Assembly (NCBI GenBank): GCA_947492385.1 | Contig: CANLMX010000025.1 | Location: 1-34,256 of the forward strand | DNA: 34,256 nucleotides | Direction of reading: 5' to 3' | From: Planctomycetaceae bacterium | Lineage (GTDB): Bacteria; Planctomycetota; Phycisphaerae; Phycisphaerales; SM1A02 | In this document: piece by piece, positions 6,575-13,979 of the stretch | Layout: each line of letters begins with the position of its first letter | Position numbering within the stretch: position 1 is the first letter of the stretch | Notes under the pieces: generated by a model | Told to the model about the DNA's origin: nothing | Seen by the model: only the letters and a program-made list of their open reading frames with translations | Database searches by the model: none | Made by a program: the position numbers and the translations under genes

Positions 6575-9433
6575 ATGGACCCGTCTCCCAAGCCACGCAT
6601 GCAGCCGGGTGGGGTCGTGACGAGGCGCATGGCGAAGCTGCTGCTGGCGGTCCTGCTGCTGTTCGCGCTGCTGGCGTTCAACTCGATCTCACTCTCGGCG
6701 GTGACCTTCGCGGAGTGGGTGACGGGGCGCAGCCTCCAGAACGGCTTCTACCTCTGGATGTTCATGGTGCACCTGGTGCTCGGGATCGCGATCACGGTGC
6801 CGGCCGTGGCGTTCGGGGCGTGGCACTGGAAGCGGGCGCACCACCACCCGAACCGGGCCGCCGTGCGGATGGGCAACGTCGCGTTCGTCGCGGCGCTCGT
6901 GACGCTCGCCACCGGCTTCCTCCTGATGCGCGTCGAGGTGGCCGGTGCGTCCTTCGACCCGCTCGGCGTGCGTGGCCGGTCGTTCGCCTACTGGTCGCAC
7001 GTCGCGGCGCCGCTCGTCCTCGTGTGGGCGTTCGTCCTGCACCGGCTCGCGGGGCGGCGCATCCGGTGGGGCACCGGCATCGGCGTCGCGACTGCGTCGC
7101 TCGTGCTGGCCGGCGGCTTCATCGCATGGCACGGCTGGGACGCAACGCGTGCCCGCACGGGCCCGCGTGACGGGGAGCGCTACTTCGAGCCGAGCCTGGC
7201 ACGCACAGCGAGCGGAGCATTCATCCCCGAGCGTTCCCTGCGCATGAACGACTACTGCGTGCAATGCCACCAGGACTCGTTCCACGGCTGGGCCCACAGC
7301 GCGCATGCGGCAAGCAGCTTCAACAACCCGCTGTACGCCTTCAGCGTCCGAGAGACACGCCGGCAGGCGTTCGAGCGGGAGGGCACCGTCAACGATGCGC
7401 GCTTCTGCGCCGGGTGCCACGATCCGGTTCCGTTCTTCACGGGCGCGTTCGAGGATCCGCGCTTCGATGACCCGGACTACGACGTGTCGAAGGATCCGCT
7501 GGGGTCCGCGAGCATCACGTGCACCGCGTGCCATTCGATCACGTCCGTGACGTCGACGCGCGGCAACGCCGACTATGTGATCGAGGAGAGCCCGCACTAT
7601 CCGTTCGCGTTCAGCGACAGCCCGTTCCTGCAGTGGGTGAACCGGCAGCTCGTCTTCGCCAAGCCTGCGTTCCACAAGGCGACGTTCCTCAAGCCCGAAG
7701 TGCACCGAAGCGCCGAGTTCTGCTCGACCTGCCACAAGGTGTTCCTGCCCGAGGAGCTCAACGACTACAAGTGGCTGCCGGGGCAGAACCACTACGACAG
7801 CTGGCGCCTCAGCGGACGCAGCGGCCATGGCATCCAGGCATGGCACTGGCCGAAGGAGGCCGCCACGGACTGCAACGGATGCCACATGCCGCTGCAGGCG
7901 AGCGCCGATCCCGGCGCGAAGCCGCGCGGCGCGGACGGAAGCATCCTGCTCAAGGGCCATCTCTTCCCGGGCGGGAACACGGCGACCGCGCGGGCGTCGG
8001 GCCTGCACGACTGGTCGGGCGCGCTGGCGGCCACCGAGGCGTTCAACGCGAACGTGCTCCGCGTCGACATCTTCGGCGTCACGCCCGAGGGCGGGGCCGA
8101 GCTCGCGCCGCTTCCCGATGCCGCGCCCGCGCTCCAGCCGGGACGCCGCCATGAGATCGAGGTGGTCGTCCGTGCGCTCGGTGCGATCGGCCACGCGTTC
8201 ACGCAGGGCACGGTCGACAGCAACGAAGCCTGGATCGACGTGACGGTGCGTGCCGGCGACCGGGTCATCGGCCGTTCGGGAGCGCTCGGCGAGGGCAACG
8301 GCGTCGATCCGTGGAGCAAGTTCCTGAACGTGTGGATGCTCGACCGCGATGGGCGTCGCATCGACCGTCGTAATCCGCAGGACATCTTCGTTCCGCTGTA
8401 CGACCACCAGGTGCAGCCCGGCGGGGCCGAGGCGACGCGCTACGCGTTCACCGTGCCGGCGGGCACCGAGGGGCCGATCACCGTCGAGGCCGCGGTGCGC
8501 TACCGGAAGTTCGATCTCACGTACCTGCGGTACGTGTACGGCCCCGGGCACACGAACGAGCTGCCGATCATGACGATGGCCACGGACCGCGTGACGTTCG
8601 GCGGGCCCGCGCAGGACGGGCCTGCGGCGGGCACGTCCGCACCGGCGGCCGCGGCGGCGACTGCCGGTCCCGCGCCGGTGCCCGCGTGGGAGCGCTGGTA
8701 CGACGCGGGAATCGCCCGGTTCCGCACGGCCGAGCGCGCGGGCGGCAAGGGCCAATGGACCCGTGCCGACGAGGCGTTCCGCCGCGTCACCGACGCCGGC
8801 AGCGCGCAGGCGCTGGTGGCCCGCGCGCGCGTGGCGCTGCGCGAGGGACGGTTGGCCGACGCGGGCGAGCATCTGCGCGCCGCGGCTGCGGTCGAGGGAC
8901 ATCCGGTCCCCTGGAGCGTGGCGTACTGGAGCGCCGTGATCGATCTGCAGCAGGGCGAGTACGAACGGGCGATCGCGGGCTTCGCCGACGTCTCGGCGAC
9001 GCGGTTCCCCGAGGCGCGGACGCGCGGATACGACTTCTCGCGCGACGATCGCCTGCTCGTCGAGTGGGCGACGGCGTGCCTGGAGCGCGCGCGGCAGCTG
9101 CGTGAACCGGCGGACGCGGCGCGGCGGACCGAATTGCTCGAACAGGCACACAGGCTGGCCCAGGCCGCCGTCGACCAGGACCAGCAGCGCTTCGCGACGT
9201 GGTACGTGTTCCTCCAGGCGATCGAGGCGCTCGGCGACTCGGAGGCCGCCGCACGCGCCCGCGTCGAGTACGAGCGCTACCGTCCCGACGACAACGCACG
9301 CGACCGCGCCGTCACGGCGGCGCGTGCCGCGAACCCGGCGGCGGACCATGCGGCCGAGCCCGCGGCGGTCTACGACCTGCAGCGCCCGGGCGCGCCGGGG
9401 CTTCCGACCGGCATGGCGCGGGGTGCTCCGTGA
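6575..9433 (+). CDS. Membrane-anchored pentahaem cytochrome c with C-terminal TPR domain
   Basis: A 952-residue protein in three parts. Part one has about five transmembrane helices (roughly 21-43, 58-82, 101-120, 139-158, 166-186). Part two is a c-type multihaem domain with five CxxCH motifs at C228, C278, C316, C383 and C433. The first, with the SFHGWAHSAHA segment, resembles the cytochrome c554 family. A beta-rich segment (GHAFTQGTVDSNEAWIDVTV) follows, of the kind found behind haem domains in other multihaem cytochromes. Part three, about 705-930, is TPR-like. Helices 2 and 4 each carry two histidines (H66/H84 and H142/H156) that could bind haem b. It is probably inserted in the inner membrane with haems on the outside, acting in respiratory or extracellular electron transfer (inference). 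The stop overlaps the next start (GTGA). It is not a hydroxylamine oxidoreductase, which has eight haems. Confidence 0.88.
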   Translation: MDPSPKPRMQPGGVVTRRMAKLLLAVLLLFALLAFNSISLSAVTFAEWVTGRSLQNGFYLWMFMVHLVLGIAITVPAVAFGAWHWKRAHHHPNRAAVRMGNVAFVAALVTLATGFLLMRVEVAGASFDPLGVRGRSFAYWSHVAAPLVLVWAFVLHRLAGRRIRWGTGIGVATASLVLAGGFIAWHGWDATRARTGPRDGERYFEPSLARTASGAFIPERSLRMNDYCVQCHQDSFHGWAHSAHAASSFNNPLYAFSVRETRRQAFEREGTVNDARFCAGCHDPVPFFTGAFEDPRFDDPDYDVSKDPLGSASITCTACHSITSVTSTRGNADYVIEESPHYPFAFSDSPFLQWVNRQLVFAKPAFHKATFLKPEVHRSAEFCSTCHKVFLPEELNDYKWLPGQNHYDSWRLSGRSGHGIQAWHWPKEAATDCNGCHMPLQASADPGAKPRGADGSILLKGHLFPGGNTATARASGLHDWSGALAATEAFNANVLRVDIFGVTPEGGAELAPLPDAAPALQPGRRHEIEVVVRALGAIGHAFTQGTVDSNEAWIDVTVRAGDRVIGRSGALGEGNGVDPWSKFLNVWMLDRDGRRIDRRNPQDIFVPLYDHQVQPGGAEATRYAFTVPAGTEGPITVEAAVRYRKFDLTYLRYVYGPGHTNELPIMTMATDRVTFGGPAQDGPAAGTSAPAAAAATAGPAPVPAWERWYDAGIARFRTAERAGGKGQWTRADEAFRRVTDAGSAQALVARARVALREGRLADAGEHLRAAAAVEGHPVPWSVAYWSAVIDLQQGEYERAIAGFADVSATRFPEARTRGYDFSRDDRLLVEWATACLERARQLREPADAARRTELLEQAHRLAQAAVDQDQQRFATWYVFLQAIEALGDSEAAARARVEYERYRPDDNARDRAVTAARAANPAADHAAEPAAVYDLQRPGAPGLPTGMARGAP

Positions 9434-11316
9434 CGGCCGGAGCGCACGGCCCGAGCGACGCGGACGGTCCGGGCGAGCGCCAGCCCACGGCGGAAGACGG
9501 CCGTCCCATCGCGCACGCGTTCTGGGTGTCGCTCGGCGTGGCAGGCTCCGTGGCGTTGACGGTGTTCGCGTGGCGCTGGGCCATGCGGCCCGGGGCTCCT
9601 GCGCCCGTGGAGCCGGCTTCGGTGGCGGGTCCCGCTCCGGCACGGGCCCATGCCACCGCAGCGTTGCCCTTCGAGGACGTCACGGAGGCCTGGGGCATCG
9701 ACTTCCGTCGCACCGACGGCGCGGACGGACGGCGCTTGCTTCCCGAGACCATGGGCGGCGGCGTCGCGGTGTGGGACGTCGATGCCGACGGAGACCTGGA
9801 CATGCTGTTCGTGGACGGCGACGCGTGGCCCGACGCGCCCGCCGGAACGCCGCACGGGCAGGGCATCGTCGTGTACGTGAACCGCGGTCGGGAGACGACC
9901 GGCCCCCGCTTCGTGCGCGCGACCGACACCGGCCTGGGTGCGCCGCGCCAGGCGATGGGGCTCGCCATGGCCGACCTCGACGGCGACGGACGTCCTGAGA
10001 TCCTCGAGACGGGCGTCGGCGGCATCCGGCTCTTCGCCGCGGAGCAGGCGTCGGCCGGCTCGCCACCTCGATGGCGGGACGTCACGCGGGAATCGGGCAT
10101 GTCGGACGTTCCCGGGTGGACCACGGCCGCGGGATTCGCCGACCTTGATGCCGACGGCGACCTCGACGTGGTGCTGGGCCGGTACGTGGAGTGGTCCGCG
10201 GAGATCGATTTCGCCGTGGGCTACACGCTCACGGGCATCGGCCGTGCCTACGGCGCCCCGAACGGATTCCGCGGCACCGACGTCGCGTTCCTCGAGCAGG
10301 TCGCACCCATGCGGTTCGAGGACCGGTCCACCGAGCGTGGGTTCGTGGCCCGCAACCGATCGACCGGTGAGCCGCTCTCGAAGTCACTTGGCCTCGTGAT
10401 CGACGACGTCGACTCGGACGGCGACCTCGACGTGTTCGTGGCCAACGACACGGTGCAGAACCTGCTCTTCGTCAACGACGGGCGCGGACGCTTCACTGAG
10501 CGAGGCGTCGAGTCCGGCACCGCGTTCGACCGCAACGGTGCGGCCACGGGCGCGATGGGGTGCGACTCGTCGCACCTGCGCAACGACCGGGCACTCGCCA
10601 TCGCCGTCGGAAACTTCGCGAACGAACCGGCGAGCCTCTACGTCACGCCGGGCGACGGGCGCTTCGCCGACGATGCGATCGTCGACGGCATCTCGGCGGC
10701 CACTCGGCGCGCACTGACCTTCGGGGTGGTTTTTGCCGACCTCGATGGCGACGGTCACGAGGACCTGGCACTGGCCAATGGCCACATCGAGCCGCGGATC
10801 GCGGAGGTCCAGGCGTCCCAGTCCTGGGCCCAGCCCGCACAGGTGTTCCGAAACGTCGGCGCCGGCGGAGGCCCCGCGTTCGCCGAGGTGCCCGCCGCTG
10901 CGCTTGGCGCGCTCGCGCGGCCGATGGTCGGGCGAGGCCTGGCCTGGGGGGATCTCGATGGCGACGGCGCGTTGGACCTTGTGCTGGCCGCACTGCGTGG
11001 CGCGCCCATGGTCGCCCGCAACGCCGCGGCGCAGGGCGGGACGCTCGCGGTACGTCTGGACAACCCGGGTTCGCCCGGGAACCGTGCCGCCATCGGGGCA
11101 ACGCTCGAGGTCGAACGGGACGACCGAACCGTGCTGCGCCGGACGATCATGCCCACGCGCAGTTACCTGTCGCAGGTTCCGCCGGTCGCCTGGCTCGGCA
11201 TGGGATCCACTCCGGCGCGGCGGATCACCGTTCGTTGGCCCGACGGCACCATCTCCGTCCACGCGCCCCCTGAGGGTGTCCGTGAGACCGTGCTCGTGCA
11301 TCCGCGCCACAGGTGA
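9430..11316 (+). CDS. CRTAC1 family protein: VCBS/FG-GAP propeller with ASPIC/UnbV domain
   Basis: A 628-residue protein with one transmembrane segment near the N-terminus (about 30-51, FWVSLGVAGSVALTVFAW), after which everything should lie outside the cytoplasm. The propeller carries many Ca-binding loops (DVDADGDLDML, DLDGDGRPEIL, DLDADGDLDVVL, DVDSDGDLDVFVAND, DLDGDGHEDLALANGH, DLDGDGALDLVLA). The C-terminus is a canonical ASPIC/UnbV domain with AIGATLEV, LGMG and ITVRWPDGTI. The GTG start shares bases with the cytochrome stop (GTGA), so translation is coupled and the two proteins are probably made together and may interact. No enzymatic motif is visible. Family function is not established. 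Confidence 0.88.
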   Translation: MTAGAHGPSDADGPGERQPTAEDGRPIAHAFWVSLGVAGSVALTVFAWRWAMRPGAPAPVEPASVAGPAPARAHATAALPFEDVTEAWGIDFRRTDGADGRRLLPETMGGGVAVWDVDADGDLDMLFVDGDAWPDAPAGTPHGQGIVVYVNRGRETTGPRFVRATDTGLGAPRQAMGLAMADLDGDGRPEILETGVGGIRLFAAEQASAGSPPRWRDVTRESGMSDVPGWTTAAGFADLDADGDLDVVLGRYVEWSAEIDFAVGYTLTGIGRAYGAPNGFRGTDVAFLEQVAPMRFEDRSTERGFVARNRSTGEPLSKSLGLVIDDVDSDGDLDVFVANDTVQNLLFVNDGRGRFTERGVESGTAFDRNGAATGAMGCDSSHLRNDRALAIAVGNFANEPASLYVTPGDGRFADDAIVDGISAATRRALTFGVVFADLDGDGHEDLALANGHIEPRIAEVQASQSWAQPAQVFRNVGAGGGPAFAEVPAAALGALARPMVGRGLAWGDLDGDGALDLVLAALRGAPMVARNAAAQGGTLAVRLDNPGSPGNRAAIGATLEVERDDRTVLRRTIMPTRSYLSQVPPVAWLGMGSTPARRITVRWPDGTISVHAPPEGVRETVLVHPRHR

Positions 11317-11323
11317 AATGCGC

Positions 11324-11354
11324 CGCGCCCGGCACGCAAGGCGTGCCGGGCGCG
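11324..11354. terminator. 14-bp perfect hairpin between convergent genes
   Basis: A perfect 14-bp inverted repeat (arms 11324-11337 and 11341-11354, CGCGCCCGGCACGC and its complement) with a 3-base loop sits between the stop of the CRTAC1 gene and the stop of the minus-strand FG-GAP gene. Neither side has a T-run, so it is not a classical intrinsic terminator. Its place suggests a two-way transcription stop or 3'-end protector. Confidence 0.6.
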
Positions 11355-11385
11355 GGATGTCATGCGTCGGGCGGGGCGGAATCGT

Positions 11386-13935
11386 TCAGGGGCAGGTGCC
11401 CCATGCCGAGAGCAGGATGCCCAGGTCGATGCCATCGACCGTACCGTCGTCGTTCAGGTCGCCCGCGCCCGGGCCACCACCCCAGGCCGCCAGCATCGAT
11501 CCCAGGTCGGTTCCGTCGACGAACCCGTCGTTCGAGAGGTCGCCGGGGCACGGCGTCTCGCAGGTGACGACCGTGATCGCGAAATCGTCGATGCCCGCCT
11601 CGGTGATCGAGTTGTCGGGCGTGTCCGAGATCGAGAACCGGACCCGGACATTGGACGTCAGTGCGGGGAGCACCGACCGCAGCGAGAACGACTGGCGCAC
11701 CCACGCGTTAGGCGTGGGATACGTCGTGATGCTCATCACGTTGGCCCACGTCGCGCCACCGTCGGCGCTCGCCTGGACGACCAGCGGGTCGACCTCCGCC
11801 GGGGTGGCCCCCGCCGGCGCCGCGTCGCTGCAGAAGTACCACGCCCAGAACGACACGGTGGCGTCGACACTGCCCGAGAGGTCGAACGACGGGCTGGTGA
11901 GCCGCGTGGTGCCGATGTCGACGTCGAGCGTGTTGGCCGTGCCCGAACCGTTCTGCGTCACGAACGCCTTCGTGCCGACCGCGCTCGCGTCCGAGCTCGG
12001 GGCCGCGGCGTAGGTTCCGCTGGTGGTTCCGGTCGGGGTGGCGACCACCCATGTTCCCGTCGTGAGTCCGCCTTCGTTGGCAACGGTCCAGTCGCTCGTC
12101 ACGCCCTCGAAGTCGATCGCGACCGGAGTGCCCGTCCCGGTCTGGACGGACAGCCCGGAAGGCCCTGCCTGTCCCGCGGCAGGCTCGGTGTACGTCGTGG
12201 TGCCGCCGTTGGAGAGCTGCGCCGAGACGTACCACGACACCTGGTCGCCGCACGCGAACGCCGGGAGCGCCGCCTGCCAGTCGTTGCCCCCTGCGCTTGG
12301 GAGCTGCTGCGACTGCCACGCGCCCCCGTTGCTGCGCCACCAGAGCCGCACGCTGCCGGACACGATTGAACCGCCGCCGGCAACAGCCGTCCGTACCCGG
12401 AAGTTCGTCGCCGAACCCGGCGCCGCGACCGACGGACGCCCGTCAGGGAACGAGAACGTCACGTTGATCGGCGGCACGTTCATGTAGACGACGATCCCGG
12501 TGCAGGTGCCCGCGACGAGGTCGAGGTACGTGTCGCCGTTGATGTCGAACACCGCGACGTCGGTCCACCAATCCAGTTCCGAGGCGGGAATGATGAGCGA
12601 CGGCGACGTGATCTCGTCCAAGATGCCCGAGGGCGATCCCGCGAAGACGTTGCGATAGATGTGCGTGCGACGCGAGTGCGATGCCCCCGTGGACTGCGGG
12701 CAGAAGGGCCCGAGGTCGGCATCGACGTCCGTGATGATGACGTCGACGCGTCCGTCCTTGTCGAGGTCGCCGACCTGCGTGCTGTTGCCGAATTCGCTCA
12801 GGCTGTCGGCGATTGTGTAGCTCGTGAAGTTCGGCTCGCCGTTGGCGGCGTTGCCGGTGTTCAGGAGGTACTTGTCCTGGCCGTCGTCGACGATGACGAG
12901 GTCGAGGCGCCCGTCGTTGTTGAGGTCGGCCTTGTCGCCGTGATAGGGCTGGCCGAACGCGATGTTCTTGAGCGTGAAGCCCGCGCCCGCGGCGGACTTC
13001 GTGTAGACGCTCACGGCCTGGCCGCCGGTGAGCGTGTTGATGCGCACGATGTCGTCGCGGTTGTCGCCGTTGAAGTCGCCGGCGACGGCCATGTTGCCGA
13101 ACGCGGAGTTCATCTGTTCCGCCGTCAGGACGCTGGCCGACGCGTCGTAGAACGTGCCGGGGTTCGTGGCGCCGCGGTTGAGGAGCAGCTTGTTGTCGTA
13201 GTCGAGCGCCGCGTTCTCCGCCGGGCTCTGCTGGCATTCGCCGGCGTCGTTCGTGTCGCCGTCGCCGTTGATGTCGTAGCAGAGGGTGCCCGAGGTCTCG
13301 GGGGTGTCGTAGTCGGTGTAGAAGACGTCCGGGTAGCCGTCGCCGTTGAAGTCGCCGACCGCGGCGTCGCAGAATCGCGGGTTGGCCGCGTTGCCGTTGC
13401 GGGCGAAGAGGTCCGGGATCCGGTCGACCTCGAACCGGAGGCCGCGCCAGTTGCCGTTGGCGTCGTCGCCGAGGTTGATGTAGACGCGCGGCTGGCCCAG
13501 GATGCTGTTGACGTGGTCGCTCATCGTGGTGGCGGTGATGAGGTCCAGCCAGCCATCGAGGTTCACGTCCACGACCTCGACGTCGCGGTCGTTCGTCGGG
13601 TCGAGCAGACCCGAGTAGCCGCTGATGTCGCTCGCGGATCCGTACTCGTTCGTGCGATCGACCAGGATGCCGCCCTCGTTCATGAAGAGGATGTTGCGGA
13701 ACCCGCCCTGGATGCTCCCGGGGAACTTGCGCATGCACACGAGGTCGACGTCGCCGTCCTGGTCGAGGTCGCCCCAGCCGAAGTCCTTCTCGAGGTTGTC
13801 CGCGCCGATGAGCGACGCGGACGCGACCAGTCGCGAGCTGGTCTGGTTGGAGTACGTGACCCAGTTCTGCGCAGACGCGGTCCCGGTGGCCGCGAGCGAA
13901 GCGAGGGCGAGGGTGATGGAGGCCTTGATGGTCAT
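11386..13935 (-). CDS. Secreted FG-GAP/VCBS repeat protein with dockerin-like C-terminal tail
   Basis: An 849-residue secreted protein. Residues 1-23 are a Sec signal peptide ending ASAQ. About seven FG-GAP-type Ca-binding loops follow (for example DLDQDGDVDLV, DFNGDGYPDVF, DFNGDNRDDIV, DLNNDGRLDLV, DLDKDGRVDVI). After these come an Ig-like segment and a beta-sandwich, jelly-roll-like region (IDFEGVTSDWTV to GIDDFAITVV). The last 54 residues are a doubled Asp-rich tail bracketed by cysteines. The ATG at 13935 is chosen because it starts the signal peptide; a GTG at 13983 overlaps the upstream stop by 4 bases and would add 16 residues. No clear Shine-Dalgarno is seen. It lies 44 bases behind the dihaem oxidoreductase gene in the same direction and shares its tail. 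Function is unknown; surface adhesion or substrate binding is possible. Confidence 0.85.
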   Translation of the reverse strand: MTIKASITLALASLAATGTASAQNWVTYSNQTSSRLVASASLIGADNLEKDFGWGDLDQDGDVDLVCMRKFPGSIQGGFRNILFMNEGGILVDRTNEYGSASDISGYSGLLDPTNDRDVEVVDVNLDGWLDLITATTMSDHVNSILGQPRVYINLGDDANGNWRGLRFEVDRIPDLFARNGNAANPRFCDAAVGDFNGDGYPDVFYTDYDTPETSGTLCYDINGDGDTNDAGECQQSPAENAALDYDNKLLLNRGATNPGTFYDASASVLTAEQMNSAFGNMAVAGDFNGDNRDDIVRINTLTGGQAVSVYTKSAAGAGFTLKNIAFGQPYHGDKADLNNDGRLDLVIVDDGQDKYLLNTGNAANGEPNFTSYTIADSLSEFGNSTQVGDLDKDGRVDVIITDVDADLGPFCPQSTGASHSRRTHIYRNVFAGSPSGILDEITSPSLIIPASELDWWTDVAVFDINGDTYLDLVAGTCTGIVVYMNVPPINVTFSFPDGRPSVAAPGSATNFRVRTAVAGGGSIVSGSVRLWWRSNGGAWQSQQLPSAGGNDWQAALPAFACGDQVSWYVSAQLSNGGTTTYTEPAAGQAGPSGLSVQTGTGTPVAIDFEGVTSDWTVANEGGLTTGTWVVATPTGTTSGTYAAAPSSDASAVGTKAFVTQNGSGTANTLDVDIGTTRLTSPSFDLSGSVDATVSFWAWYFCSDAAPAGATPAEVDPLVVQASADGGATWANVMSITTYPTPNAWVRQSFSLRSVLPALTSNVRVRFSISDTPDNSITEAGIDDFAITVVTCETPCPGDLSNDGFVDGTDLGSMLAAWGGGPGAGDLNDDGTVDGIDLGILLSAWGTCP
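11389..11550 (-). other. Dockerin-like duplicated Ca-binding tail (coding)
   Basis: The 54 C-terminal residues hold two copies of an EF-hand-like unit, D-L-x-x-D-G-x-V-D-G-x-D-L-G followed by AWG. The whole is flanked by Cys at the front and by GTCP at the end. Length and layout match exactly the tail of the neighbouring oxidoreductase. Confidence 0.75.
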
Positions 13936-13979
13936 GGTCGGTGTCTCGTGTCGGATGAAACGCGTGGTCTGTTTCGGGA

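Noticed and set aside
6575-9433. Hydroxylamine oxidoreductase or anammox-type gene
   Set aside because: Only five CxxCH motifs, a membrane anchor and a TPR tail; the octahaem pattern and cross-link tyrosine context are missing.
6689-9643. Long open frame (about 984 codons) antisense to the cytochrome gene
   Set aside because: Low-complexity Arg-rich product, no motif, and it spans the end of one real gene and the start of another.
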